Origin: Elusimicrobia bacterium RIFOXYA12_FULL_51_18
Lineage (GTDB): Bacteria; Elusimicrobiota; Elusimicrobia; Elusimicrobiales; UBA9959
Assembly (NCBI GenBank): GCA_001800245.1
Contig: MGVA01000007.1
Location: 1-64,000, forward strand
DNA: 64,000 bases
Direction of reading: 5' to 3'
Shown: positions 37,687 to 47,289 of the stretch, piece after piece
How the letters are laid out: every line of letters begins with the position of its first letter
How positions within the stretch are numbered: position 1 is the first letter of the stretch
The notes under the pieces: model-generated
The model's database searches: none
Told to the model about the DNA's origin: nothing
Seen by the model: only the letters and a program-made list of their open reading frames with translations
Made by a program: the position numbers and the translations under genes

Positions 37687-38591
37687 AAGTTGTCGCACAA
37701 TATCTGATGGTCCTGACGCTCTCTCCCCTGCTGCTGGGCGTCATAAACCGCGTCAAAGCTTTCTTCGGAGGCAGGAAAGGGATTCCCCTTTTTCAACTTT
37801 ACCGCGACCTGTTCAAGTTGTTGCATAAGACTCCGGTCTACAGCCGCAGCACCACCTGGTTGTTCAGGGCCGGTCCTATCGTAGGGTTGGGGGCGGTGTT
37901 ATGCGCGCTCGCCATCGTTCCTTTCTCCGGCAGACACTCCTTCCTTGCCTTCGACGGTGACCTCATCCTGATGGTGTATTTACTGGGGCTGGCCCGCTTC
38001 GCCACCGTGCTGGCCGCCCTGGATACGGGATCCAGTTTCGAGGATATGGGCGCCAGCCGCGAGGTTCAGTTCGCGGTGTTCGCGGAGCCGGCTTTCTTCC
38101 TGGCCCTGGCGGCTTTGGCCCGGGGCACGGGACAACTTTCGCTGTCGGCCATGTTCGCCGGCCTCACGCCCGCCGTCTGGCAGAGCGCGGCCTCCGTACT
38201 GGCGCTTGTTACTGCCGCCCTGTTTATAGTTTTTCTGGCAGAGAACTCGCGCGTGCCGGTGGATGATCCCAATACTCACCTTGAGCTGACAATGATACAT
38301 GAAGTGATGGCGCTGGACCACAGCGGTCCGGACCTGGCTTTCATTCTTTACGGCGCGGCTTTAAAGCTGTGGGCATTGGGCGCGCTCATCTCCTGCGCGG
38401 TCCTCCCCAGGCATTCCGCTTCCTGGTTTGTGGATTCTGGACGGTTCATCCTTATGATGTTCGTCCTGGCCGCGGCTGTGGGAGTACTGGAATCCATAAT
38501 AGCCAGACTGCGGTTCTTGAAGGTGCCTTACCTGCTGTTCACGGCTTTCTCGTTCTCGGTATTAGCATTGATGTTTCAGGCGGCGAGATAG
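37683..38591 (+). CDS. HyfC/HycD-like (NuoH-type) membrane subunit
   Basis: ENSRVPVDDPNTHLELTMIHEVMALDHSGPDLAFILYGAALKLW. Confidence 0.9.
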   Translation: MKVVAQYLMVLTLSPLLLGVINRVKAFFGGRKGIPLFQLYRDLFKLLHKTPVYSRSTTWLFRAGPIVGLGAVLCALAIVPFSGRHSFLAFDGDLILMVYLLGLARFATVLAALDTGSSFEDMGASREVQFAVFAEPAFFLALAALARGTGQLSLSAMFAGLTPAVWQSAASVLALVTAALFIVFLAENSRVPVDDPNTHLELTMIHEVMALDHSGPDLAFILYGAALKLWALGALISCAVLPRHSASWFVDSGRFILMMFVLAAAVGVLESIIARLRFLKVPYLLFTAFSFSVLALMFQAAR

Positions 38592-38632
38592 AGGAGCATT
38601 TGAGGCGCTAAGGGTAGGCAAGAGATCTAACC

Positions 38633-39310
38633 ATGCATACTACTACGGCTGAACTTATAATAGTGGCTATAATACTTCTGGACCTGTCCTTGGCGGTTTC
38701 CGGGTCTTTGGCGGCCTGTATACGGCTTGCGGCCGCGCAGGGAGTCATTGCGGCTATTCTGCCGCTCCTGGCGGGTTCAGGCGCCCCGGAAAGCCGGGCC
38801 ATAATATTTTCCTCGACGGTCATTTTGCTCAAGGGCGTTATCTTCCCGTGGTTGCTGACCAGGGCCCGCGTGAAGGCCAACGCGCGCAAGGATGTTGAGC
38901 CATTCATCGGCTATCCCGCTTCCATAATCCTGTGTCTCGGCGCGTTTGCCGCGGCTTCATGGCTTGGCACCCGCCTGCCCCTGCCTGAGACTACCCGCGT
39001 GGCCTGGATAGTGCCGGCGTCGCTGGCCACCATCTTTACCGGTTTCCTGCTTATCACCACACGCGCCAAGGCTATCACACAGGTATTGGGCTACCTGGTC
39101 ATAGAGAACGGTATCTATGTTTTCGGTTTGGCACTGTTCGTGGAACAGCCGCTGATGGTGGAGCTGGCCATACTCCTGGATATCTTTGTGGCGGTGTTCG
39201 TTATGGGCATCACGATCTTCCATATCAGCCGCGAATTCGACCACATCGACACCGACGAACTCTCGCAGTTGAGCGACTGGCATCCGCAGCGGGACGGTGA
39301 GGCGGAATGA
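38633..39310 (+). CDS. HyfE-like membrane subunit
   Basis: VLGYLVIENGIYVFGLALFVEQPLMVELAILLDIFVAVFVMGI. Confidence 0.85.
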   Translation: MHTTTAELIIVAIILLDLSLAVSGSLAACIRLAAAQGVIAAILPLLAGSGAPESRAIIFSSTVILLKGVIFPWLLTRARVKANARKDVEPFIGYPASIILCLGAFAAASWLGTRLPLPETTRVAWIVPASLATIFTGFLLITTRAKAITQVLGYLVIENGIYVFGLALFVEQPLMVELAILLDIFVAVFVMGITIFHISREFDHIDTDELSQLSDWHPQRDGEAE

Positions 39311-40779
39311 TAATTCTCCTGATGCTGGTTCCGTTGCTGGCCGGTTTATCGGCCTTCCTTATTTCGGACGACGGGCGCAGGCGCGGTTTACTTGTCTCCG
39401 CTTCCGCTCTGCACCTTGCCCTCACCATTTTAGTTTTTGTCGCGAGGCCGGAAATAATCCCGGGCGACTGGTTCGGTCTGGACGCTTTGGGCCTCCTGTT
39501 CCTGGGTATAACCTCGGTCTTGTTCTTCGGCGCGTCGGTTTACGCGGTCAAATACCTTTCGTTCGAGAAATACGATCCCGGCGAAGATTCAGATGAAGGC
39601 TTCATCTTTAACAACCAACCCGAAGCCGTGTTCATCGGCTGCCTTTTATTGTTCCTGTCGGCCATGACGGCGGTCACGGTCAGCCGCCACCTCGGAATGC
39701 TCTGGGCCGCCGTGGAAGCCACGACGCTGCTGAGCGCGCCGCTCATTTATTTTCACCGCCATAAACGTTCGCTGGAGGCTACCTGGAAATACCTGCTCAT
39801 CTGTTCGGTTGGTATCGCCCTGGCATTGATGGGCAACCTGTTCCTTGGGGCGGCCGGTATCAAGGCAGGGGCGGGCCTGGATCTCGAATCTCTGCTGTCC
39901 AAGGCGGCGGCGCTGGATCCCGCCTGGGTTAAGGCCGCTTTTCTGTTCCTCTTTGTCGGCTACGGCACCAAGATGGGGCTGGCGCCTTTCCACACCTGGC
40001 TCCCCGACGCGCATAGCGAGTCTCCGGCCCTGGTTTCGGCTTTGCTTTCGGGCGCGCTTTTGAACTGCGCCTTCCTAGGCATCCTGCGCGCGGCTCAGGT
40101 TTGCGCGGGGGCGGGTCTGGCTGGGTTTACCGGGGACATATTTATACTCTTCGGTCTCCTGTCCCTTATGACTGCGGCATTGTTCATATTGGGCCAGAGG
40201 GATTATAAGCGCATGCTGGCTTATTCAAGCATAGAGCATATGGGCATACTTTCTCTGGGCGTCGGATTGGGAGGCGGGGCGGTGTATGGCGCGCTTTTGA
40301 ACTCCGTCGCGCATTCGCTGACCAAAGCCGGGCTCTTCTTTGTCTCAGGCGTGATCCTGGCAGCTTATAAGACCAAGCATATTTCAGAAGTTAAAGGCCT
40401 GTTCCGCCGCCTTCCCAAAACCGGTGTCCTATGGCTGGCCGGATTTTTCCTGATCACCGGCACACCGCCGTCCGGCATCTTCCTGGGTAAATTGATGATC
40501 CTTAAGGCAACTTTAGCGGGCGGGCATTATGTTGCGGCAGCTGCGTATCTTTTTTTCCTTGCGGTAGTTTTCGCCGGTCTGGGCCGTATTTTCCTGGAGA
40601 TGACTTTCGGAGAGGCGCCCCAGGCCGGGACCTCCGGTAAACTGCCGGGCGAATCCAGGCAAATGCTTATCCCCGCCGCATGTTTTTTCGTTTGCGTGAT
40701 CATCCTGGGCCTGTATATGCCCGGCTGGCTTAGCGACACCATTGCCGGTGCGCAGCGTCTGATTGGGGGCGCTGTATGA
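39307..40779 (+). CDS. HyfF-like antiporter-type subunit
   Basis: KMGLAPFHTWLPDAHSESPALVSALLSGALLNCAFLGILR...DYKRMLAYSSIEHMGIL. Confidence 0.9.
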   Translation: MIILLMLVPLLAGLSAFLISDDGRRRGLLVSASALHLALTILVFVARPEIIPGDWFGLDALGLLFLGITSVLFFGASVYAVKYLSFEKYDPGEDSDEGFIFNNQPEAVFIGCLLLFLSAMTAVTVSRHLGMLWAAVEATTLLSAPLIYFHRHKRSLEATWKYLLICSVGIALALMGNLFLGAAGIKAGAGLDLESLLSKAAALDPAWVKAAFLFLFVGYGTKMGLAPFHTWLPDAHSESPALVSALLSGALLNCAFLGILRAAQVCAGAGLAGFTGDIFILFGLLSLMTAALFILGQRDYKRMLAYSSIEHMGILSLGVGLGGGAVYGALLNSVAHSLTKAGLFFVSGVILAAYKTKHISEVKGLFRRLPKTGVLWLAGFFLITGTPPSGIFLGKLMILKATLAGGHYVAAAAYLFFLAVVFAGLGRIFLEMTFGEAPQAGTSGKLPGESRQMLIPAACFFVCVIILGLYMPGWLSDTIAGAQRLIGGAV

Positions 40780-42260
40780 ACGGGCCGAAGTTATTGAATC
40801 ACCTGGAATCGTACGGGTTTGAGACTTTGGCGGCGCTCGATCCGGGCGTGTTTTACAGGGTCGCATCCGAACGCATTAGGGCCGGCGGCCGGGCGGTGGC
40901 CTATTTCGGCCTGCCTGAAGAAGGCGGCACTTGTCTCGTCCTGATACTGGGATTTGACTCCGAGCGCCGTCTGGAAGCCATGTCGGTTTCCGTAACGGAT
41001 TCTTTCCATTCGCTTACGTCCGAATTTCCCCAGCTGCACCTGTTCGAACGCGAGATCTCCGAACAGAACTGTCTTGAGGCCAAAGGCCATCCGTGGCTTA
41101 AGCCTGTCAGGTATCCGTTAAAGTCCGGTTCGCCGGTCGCGCCGGGCACGACAGATTTTTTTCAAGTCCACGGCAGTGAAACGCATGAAGTGGCCGTAGG
41201 TCCGGTGCACGCGGGTATAATAGAGCCGGGCCATTTCAGGTTCCAGTGCCACGGCGAACTGGTCTTCCACCTTGAGATAGCGCTCGGTTACCAGCACCGG
41301 GGCATAGAGCGCCGGTTGATCGGCGGCCCGGATAAATTGACCAGGCATTACATGGAAACCCTGGCCGGAGACACAACTATAGGACATGCGACGGCTTATT
41401 GCCGGGCCGTTGAAACCCTTTCAGACTCAAAAATCCCCCCCCGGGCGGAGATTTTGCGCGCCATCATGCTTGAACTTGAGCGGCTGGCCAACCACACGGG
41501 AGACCTGGGCGCTCTGGCCGGAGATGTGGCCTATCTGCCAACCGCCTCTTTTTGCGGCAGGTTGCGCGGCGATTTACTTAATATGACCGCCCTGATCTGC
41601 GGCAACCGTTTCGGCCGCAGCATGATTGTTCCGGGCGGGACGGCTTTCGACATCGACCCCGCCCTGGCAAAAGAATTAAAACTCAGGCTCGATGCTGCTT
41701 TCAAGGATGTGAAAAATGCCGCCGGCCTGCTGTGGAGCACTTCCTCGGTCATGGAACGCTTTGAGGGTACGGGGCTGGTTTCAAAAGAGACCGCAATAGC
41801 TTTGGGGCTGGTCGGGCCAGCCGCCAGAGCGTCCGGAGTGCGGCTGGATACCCGGCATAGTTTCCCGGTAGGCGCCTATAAGTTAAAAGCCGTTTTGCCC
41901 GCGGACGCACCGGAAAGCGGAGATGTTTACGCCAGGGCTTATATGCGCTGGCTTGAGATAAAGCGGTCCTATGAATTGATAAACGATTTTTTGTATTCTC
42001 TTCCCGGCGGCCCTATTTTTATTGAGCCGGGCGCAATGAGAGCGGAAAGATTTGTGGTATCCCTTAACGAAGGCTGGCGCGGCGAGATCTGCCACGTTGC
42101 GGTGACGGACGCGGAAGGCAGGTTTCGTTATTATAAGGTGAAGGACCCGTCGTTCAATAATTGGCAGGGACTGGCGATGGCGCTGCGCGGCGGCCAGATA
42201 TCTGATTTTCCGCTCTGTAATAAGAGCTTTAACCTCTCGTACTGCGGACATGATTTGTAG
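40776..42260 (+). CDS. HyfG/HycE-like large subunit lacking the NiFe-ligating CxxC motifs (Ehr-type)
   Basis: L1 region reads METLAGDTTIGHATAY instead of RxCGxC; C-terminus DFPLCNKSFNLSYCGHDL instead of DPCxxC. Confidence 0.85.
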   Translation: MNGPKLLNHLESYGFETLAALDPGVFYRVASERIRAGGRAVAYFGLPEEGGTCLVLILGFDSERRLEAMSVSVTDSFHSLTSEFPQLHLFEREISEQNCLEAKGHPWLKPVRYPLKSGSPVAPGTTDFFQVHGSETHEVAVGPVHAGIIEPGHFRFQCHGELVFHLEIALGYQHRGIERRLIGGPDKLTRHYMETLAGDTTIGHATAYCRAVETLSDSKIPPRAEILRAIMLELERLANHTGDLGALAGDVAYLPTASFCGRLRGDLLNMTALICGNRFGRSMIVPGGTAFDIDPALAKELKLRLDAAFKDVKNAAGLLWSTSSVMERFEGTGLVSKETAIALGLVGPAARASGVRLDTRHSFPVGAYKLKAVLPADAPESGDVYARAYMRWLEIKRSYELINDFLYSLPGGPIFIEPGAMRAERFVVSLNEGWRGEICHVAVTDAEGRFRYYKVKDPSFNNWQGLAMALRGGQISDFPLCNKSFNLSYCGHDL

Positions 42261-43053
42261 CGAACGCGGCGGGAGGCGGCGCGGCGTTCTTAGGAAATTT
42301 ATGTTCAAAGCATTGATCGGAAGACTTAAGCAGGGGTATCGGACCATGGATTTCCCCTCGGCGGAGATAAAACTGCCGCCCCGGTTCCTCGGGATGCCGG
42401 GAATCCGTCACGCAGCCTGTAAAGGCGGCTGCGCTAAATGCGTCGGCGTCTGTCCGACCGGAGCCATCACCCTGCTTGCCGAAAAGCCGGTTCTGGATCT
42501 TGGGCGCTGCATTTTCTGCGGCAAATGCGCGGAGCTTTGCCCAGGGGTCTTTAAATTCAGCGGAGAATACCGGTTGGCCGCGCGCGAGCGGAAGGAATTA
42601 TTCCGAGGTGACGAAGTAGTGAAACGGACGCGGACGCTGGATTCGGAGATGAAAAGGATTTTTGGGCGCTCGCTGAAGCTAAGGCAGGTAAGCGCCGGAG
42701 GGTGCGGCGCGTGCGAGGCGGACTGTAACGTGCTTCAGACCCTTACTTATGATCTTGGGCGGTTCGGTGTCCAGTTTGTAGCCTCGCCCAGGCATGCCGA
42801 CGGGCTTTTGATAACCGGCCCGGTCACTCAAAATATGAAACTGGCGCTCCGGAAGACTTATGACGCGACTCCGACTCCGAAGATAGTTATAGCGGCGGGC
42901 GCATGCGCCATTTCCGGCGGCATTTACTCCGGGCATCCAGAGACCGCCGGCATCCCGGAAGAAATCCCTATTGACCTCTACCTGCCCGGCTGCCCGCCTC
43001 ACCCTCTTACTATCCTTGACGGAATACTTCGCCTTTTAGGCAGAATAGAATAA
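42250..43053 (+). CDS. HyfI/NuoB-like small subunit fused to 2x[4Fe-4S] ferredoxin domain
   Basis: CKGGCAKCVGVCP, CIFCGKCAELCPG, then GGCGACEADC..GACAISGG..LPGCPPHP. Confidence 0.9.
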   Translation: MICSERGGRRRGVLRKFMFKALIGRLKQGYRTMDFPSAEIKLPPRFLGMPGIRHAACKGGCAKCVGVCPTGAITLLAEKPVLDLGRCIFCGKCAELCPGVFKFSGEYRLAARERKELFRGDEVVKRTRTLDSEMKRIFGRSLKLRQVSAGGCGACEADCNVLQTLTYDLGRFGVQFVASPRHADGLLITGPVTQNMKLALRKTYDATPTPKIVIAAGACAISGGIYSGHPETAGIPEEIPIDLYLPGCPPHPLTILDGILRLLGRIE

Positions 43054-43572
43054 TTACCGTGTTTTGGCGAAGAGCAGTTCGTCTATGGGCTTTCCATCTT
43101 TCAGGATATTCTTGCGCAGTTTTCCCTCAAACTTGTAGCCGGCCTTTTGCAGAACGCGGGATGACGCCTTGTTGAACGGAAACACATAGGCATAGACTCT
43201 GCGCAGGCCCAGTTTGGCGAAGGCGTGTCTGGTAAGCAGTTTTACGGCTTTAGTGGCGATTCCGCGCCCCCAGTAGTTTTCCCCCAGCCAATAGCCTATC
43301 TCTGCACTGTGTCCATTCACCTGGCTGAGTCCGATGCCTCCGGACGCTTCACCGTTTATCGCTATAGCTAAGTGGAACTGGGACTTGTCTTTTTCTTTAT
43401 CCAGTTTGAGATTCAGCTCAATCCAACTCCGGGCCGCTTTCATATCGTACGGGTAAACAATGTGCAGAGTGTTACGCGCTATTTTTATGTTGTTTATGTT
43501 TTTGGCAACTGAAAGTTCATCGCCTTTTTTAAAAGGCCGCAGGATAAACTTTTTCGACCTGATTGTAATCAT
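43054..43572 (-). CDS. GNAT N-acetyltransferase (RimJ/RimL type)
   Basis: GYWLGENYWGRGIATKAVKLLTRHAFAKLGLRRVYAYVFPFNKASSRVLQKAGYKFEG; start MITIRSKK. Confidence 0.88.
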   Translation of the reverse strand: MITIRSKKFILRPFKKGDELSVAKNINNIKIARNTLHIVYPYDMKAARSWIELNLKLDKEKDKSQFHLAIAINGEASGGIGLSQVNGHSAEIGYWLGENYWGRGIATKAVKLLTRHAFAKLGLRRVYAYVFPFNKASSRVLQKAGYKFEGKLRKNILKDGKPIDELLFAKTR

Positions 43573-43579
43573 CAAAAAT

Positions 43580-45421
43580 TCACCGTCCGGACCCGGCAGG
43601 CGCCAAGTCGGCGGATGCCAGAAGTTTTTTGTAGCGCGCCAACGGCTCTTCAAGGCCTTTGATCGCCGTGGCCCAGAAAGCCGGATCGCCGATGTCGGCT
43701 CCGAGGCTTCTTTTAGCCACGTTTTCCGCGGCGTCCGAGCCGGTCAGGCGCAAAAATGCCTCGTACTTGGGCAGGAAGGCCGCTCCTTCGGTTTTGAACA
43801 ACTTGAACAGTGTTGCCGCCATAAGAAAGCCGAAGGTATAGGGGAAGTTATAGAAAGAAACTCCGGTCATATAGAAATGCAGTTTTGAGGCCCAGAACAT
43901 GGGATCCTCTCCGCCGGATTCCAGCGCATCGCCGAAAATACGTTTCTGCGCCTGCGTCATCAACTCTTTCAGCCGTTGCACCGGCACTTCCCCTTTCTGA
44001 CGCTCCTCGTGGAACGCCTTTTCGAATTCAAAACGCACTGTGATGTCCAATATCGTAACGGCGGCGCCGGTAAGGTATTCGTCCAGCATGATCAGTTTCT
44101 GCGCTTCGCTTACCACGGGATCGGTCTGTATGCCGTCGGCAAGGAGATGCTCTCCGAAAATAGATGCGGTTTCAGCCAGCGTCATCGGATATTCCTGCGC
44201 CCAGGGGCGCATATCCTTAAGCAAATGGCCGTGCCAGGCGTGGCCTATTTCGTGGGCGATGGTGTTGACGTCCCCCAGCGAGCCGTTAAAGGTCATATAT
44301 ACGCGGCCCTCTTTTGTCAGACCGGATCCCGTGCAAAAGGCTCCGGGGCGTTTGCCGCCGCGGGCCTCGCTTTCCAGCCAGTGATTGGCGAGGAAATCTT
44401 TATAAAACCGTCCCAAGGCCGGATAGACCCGCTCGAATGCCGCCGTGACTTTGCCGGAGCCTTCTCCCCAGGTGTAAAGTTTTGAATCTTTCACCGGAAG
44501 CGGCGCTTCGCGTTCGAAGAACGCTATTCCCTTACGGCCCATGGCTGCGGCTTTTACGCGCAGGATCTCGCGCACCGGTTCTATGTTCTTATGTACGGCG
44601 GCGTACATGGCGTCCAAAGTGCGGCGTTTTATGCCGGCCCCGAATAGCGCCTGGTCAAGGAAATGCGCCACCTTGCGGCGCTTGTAAAGCGTAAGGCGCG
44701 TGCCGGAGATGGCATTCAGCGCCGCGGCACAGGGATCCTCTATGGAGGCCCAGGCTTTGTTGCCGCCTTCAAAAGCGGCGCGGCCGACTTTACGGTCCGC
44801 GTCCGACATAAGGGCGCGCCAGCGCGAGATGGGCAGGCGCTCTTTGCGTCCGTCCGGCCAGATCATTTCGAATTCAAGTTTTGAGGAGATCTTGTTGTAG
44901 AGCCGGGTCCAGGACTGGAAGCCGTCCACTCCCAGGTCCGCTGCCAGTTTTTCTTCGGCCGGGGGCATGGTGTGCTTCGCCTGCTCGCGCACGCGCTTCA
45001 GCGAATGGGCCACGCCTTTCAATTTTTCGCGTTTGATGAAGGCGGAGAAAATCTTTTCGGGAACATCTTTGAACGCCCGCAGCATATCCACGGCGAACTT
45101 GGAATATTCCGCGTGTATAGAATAAAGTCCGGCGCTTTCCGCCGCATATTCGTCCTTGTCCGCGTGGGCCGACTCAAGGCAGGTGACATATGAGAATATG
45201 TGTCCAAGGCGCGTCTCTATGTTTTCCGCGTTTAAAAGCAATTTTTCCCACTCATTGGCGGTTTTGGCGGAAAGCGGCGGCAGTTTAGCGGCTTTTTTCT
45301 GCATTGAGGCCAGATCCGCGCTTAGCCTGGTTTTAAATTTCAGCATTTCCGGTCCGTTGAACGCGGGGAAATAGCTTGTAAGGTCCCACTGAACGCCCTG
45401 TTTATTTGCGGTTATATTCAT
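43580..45421 (-). CDS. pepF: M3 family oligoendopeptidase F
   Basis: AHEIGHAWHGHLL zinc-binding HExxH and PepF-like architecture. Confidence 0.92.
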   Translation of the reverse strand: MNITANKQGVQWDLTSYFPAFNGPEMLKFKTRLSADLASMQKKAAKLPPLSAKTANEWEKLLLNAENIETRLGHIFSYVTCLESAHADKDEYAAESAGLYSIHAEYSKFAVDMLRAFKDVPEKIFSAFIKREKLKGVAHSLKRVREQAKHTMPPAEEKLAADLGVDGFQSWTRLYNKISSKLEFEMIWPDGRKERLPISRWRALMSDADRKVGRAAFEGGNKAWASIEDPCAAALNAISGTRLTLYKRRKVAHFLDQALFGAGIKRRTLDAMYAAVHKNIEPVREILRVKAAAMGRKGIAFFEREAPLPVKDSKLYTWGEGSGKVTAAFERVYPALGRFYKDFLANHWLESEARGGKRPGAFCTGSGLTKEGRVYMTFNGSLGDVNTIAHEIGHAWHGHLLKDMRPWAQEYPMTLAETASIFGEHLLADGIQTDPVVSEAQKLIMLDEYLTGAAVTILDITVRFEFEKAFHEERQKGEVPVQRLKELMTQAQKRIFGDALESGGEDPMFWASKLHFYMTGVSFYNFPYTFGFLMAATLFKLFKTEGAAFLPKYEAFLRLTGSDAAENVAKRSLGADIGDPAFWATAIKGLEEPLARYKKLLASADLAPAGSGR

Positions 45422-45600
45422 AGCGCCTCCATGCCGGGATGATTAATGAATAGTCTGCTGAGTCAATTATACCAAAGCTCCGGCTGCCGGAAAATATTTT
45501 TTCAGGATCATATGATCAGACAGATTTTTCGGGTTGTTGCGAAGGCCACTGGTACGCAGGAAAATCGAAAGTAGATTTTCCTGCAAGGCCTTTTAGGCCC

Positions 45601-45628
45601 TTGACAAGGTTCTGGGAAGTTGTATAAT
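45601..45628 (+). promoter_or_regulatory. Consensus sigma70 promoter
   Basis: TTGACA (45601-45606), 16-bp spacer, TATAAT (45623-45628), 20 bp upstream of ORF 45649. Confidence 0.75.
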
Positions 45629-45648
45629 TTGGATAAGGAATACTAATT

Positions 45649-46587
45649 ATGAAACTTCTTGCCTCTCTTTTGTTAATCTTTGCCGGCGGAGCCTATGCGG
45701 CCGAACGTCCCATGCAACTGGAGTCGGTCGGCCTTGAAAACATCAGCGACATGTTTATGCCCCCCGTAAGTCCGGCCGTGTCTCTCCTTATTAAAGCGGA
45801 GCCCGTACAACCTGAAGAACGCTACTTTAACGCCTATATTCTTAAGGCCGTAGATTACCTGTACTCAAAGTACGGGCTGCGCGGTTATGATATAAATTCC
45901 ATACTCACTCACGACATAAAATACCACACTTACGGAGTGATCCCCGCCAGGCACGCTCCTCTCACTATGTGCGTGGCCGCACAAATGGAGGTAATACTTA
46001 CCGCATACGAAATATATTCACGGGCGACCGGAGATTATTCTGTTTATGCCTACCTCCCCAAGAGCAGTTTTGAGGGATTGAGTGTCACCGATATTAAGGG
46101 GCATATCTGGGTTAATCCTAAATTCAACGCCAATGGTACCGCGGACGCTCTGATAAATTTCGGCATGGGCGAACGCCGCACCTTCGAAAATCTCAAACCA
46201 GGGGATTTTGTAAATATCAACCGTACAACCAAGACCGGTCACGCCGTGACTTTTATCGCATATATTAATAGTACCGGCAAAGTTCTGCCCAAGTATGATC
46301 CGGCCAGTGTTGTCGGCTTCAAGTATTTCTCGTCCCAGGGCCTCTTAGCAGCGGGCAAAGGCGGCTTTGACTATAGGTATGCCGTTTTCAGCGTGTTCGG
46401 TTGCCCTGAAATGCCGTATAAGCGCGACTGCAACGTTATCTATTCTGCCGACCAGAAGATGCTTAATACCGGCACGATGACGAGCCCCAAATTTTGGACC
46501 CATGTTGCTCCGAAGATCGACGCCGATACGGCGGCGGATACCGTGCTTAATCCTGATTTTTTTGACGGTATCACCACGGACGATTGA
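45649..46587 (+). CDS. Secreted protein, possible papain/NlpC-like Cys-His hydrolase
   Basis: Signal peptide; PLTMCVAAQMEVILTAYEIY (Cys at helix start) and GDFVNINRTTKTGHAVTFIAYIN (His). Confidence 0.5.
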   Translation: MKLLASLLLIFAGGAYAAERPMQLESVGLENISDMFMPPVSPAVSLLIKAEPVQPEERYFNAYILKAVDYLYSKYGLRGYDINSILTHDIKYHTYGVIPARHAPLTMCVAAQMEVILTAYEIYSRATGDYSVYAYLPKSSFEGLSVTDIKGHIWVNPKFNANGTADALINFGMGERRTFENLKPGDFVNINRTTKTGHAVTFIAYINSTGKVLPKYDPASVVGFKYFSSQGLLAAGKGGFDYRYAVFSVFGCPEMPYKRDCNVIYSADQKMLNTGTMTSPKFWTHVAPKIDADTAADTVLNPDFFDGITTDD

Positions 46588-46755
46588 CGCCTTCTAAAAC
46601 TCCGGCCGCAGATATAATACCCGAAAATTATTGTTGAGAGCGTCTTGCATGGCGCAGCGCTATGCGGAAGGATATTTATGGGCATTTCCTCCGGGTCCGG
46701 GACTGAGAAATACGGGAAGGCTGATAGGACAGCGTAACGCATAAATTTGTAGGAT

Positions 46756-47289
46756 ATGCGTATGGAATGGTATATCGGACTGGTGACGGCATACCCTATC
46801 AGTACGGCGATGGTTCAATTCGCCGTGCTGGGAACTCTCGGCGACATGGTCTCAAAATGGCTGATCGCGCGCAGGCTTTTTATGCCGTTCAGCCCGCGCA
46901 TGACCGCTTTGAAGATGCTTGAATGGGCGGTTCTGGCCATCTGCATCAAATATGCTTTTGTTGGATTTAATGGTTTTATAGACGGTTTAGCGGGCCATGG
47001 GATGACGCCGGAGTTAGGAAGGCTGGGCAGGGCTTTGGCGATATCCGTTTCTATGAATCTGCAGTTCGGGCCGTTCCTGGTCATCGCGCACCGCTTATTG
47101 GACAACGCTATAGTCCGGAAAAGTAACTGGGTCAATCTGGACAAAGGGATGCTTTCCCTCCTCTGGTTCTGGATACCGGCCCACACCGTGACCTTCATTC
47201 TGCCGAAACCTTTTCAGATAGGCTTGGCGGCCATCTGGTCCACAACCCTTGGCCTGATCCTCGGCTTCTACAACCGCCGGGAATCATGA
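46756..47289 (+). CDS. Small integral membrane protein (Mpv17/PMP22-like?)
   Basis: Multiple TM segments; WFWIPAHTVTFILPKPFQIGLAAIWSTTLGLILG. Confidence 0.5.
   Translation: MRMEWYIGLVTAYPISTAMVQFAVLGTLGDMVSKWLIARRLFMPFSPRMTALKMLEWAVLAICIKYAFVGFNGFIDGLAGHGMTPELGRLGRALAISVSMNLQFGPFLVIAHRLLDNAIVRKSNWVNLDKGMLSLLWFWIPAHTVTFILPKPFQIGLAAIWSTTLGLILGFYNRRES

Noticed and set aside
40776-42260. Active [NiFe]-hydrogenase catalytic subunit
   Set aside because: Both expected CxxC nickel-ligand motifs are missing, so it was called Ehr-type instead.
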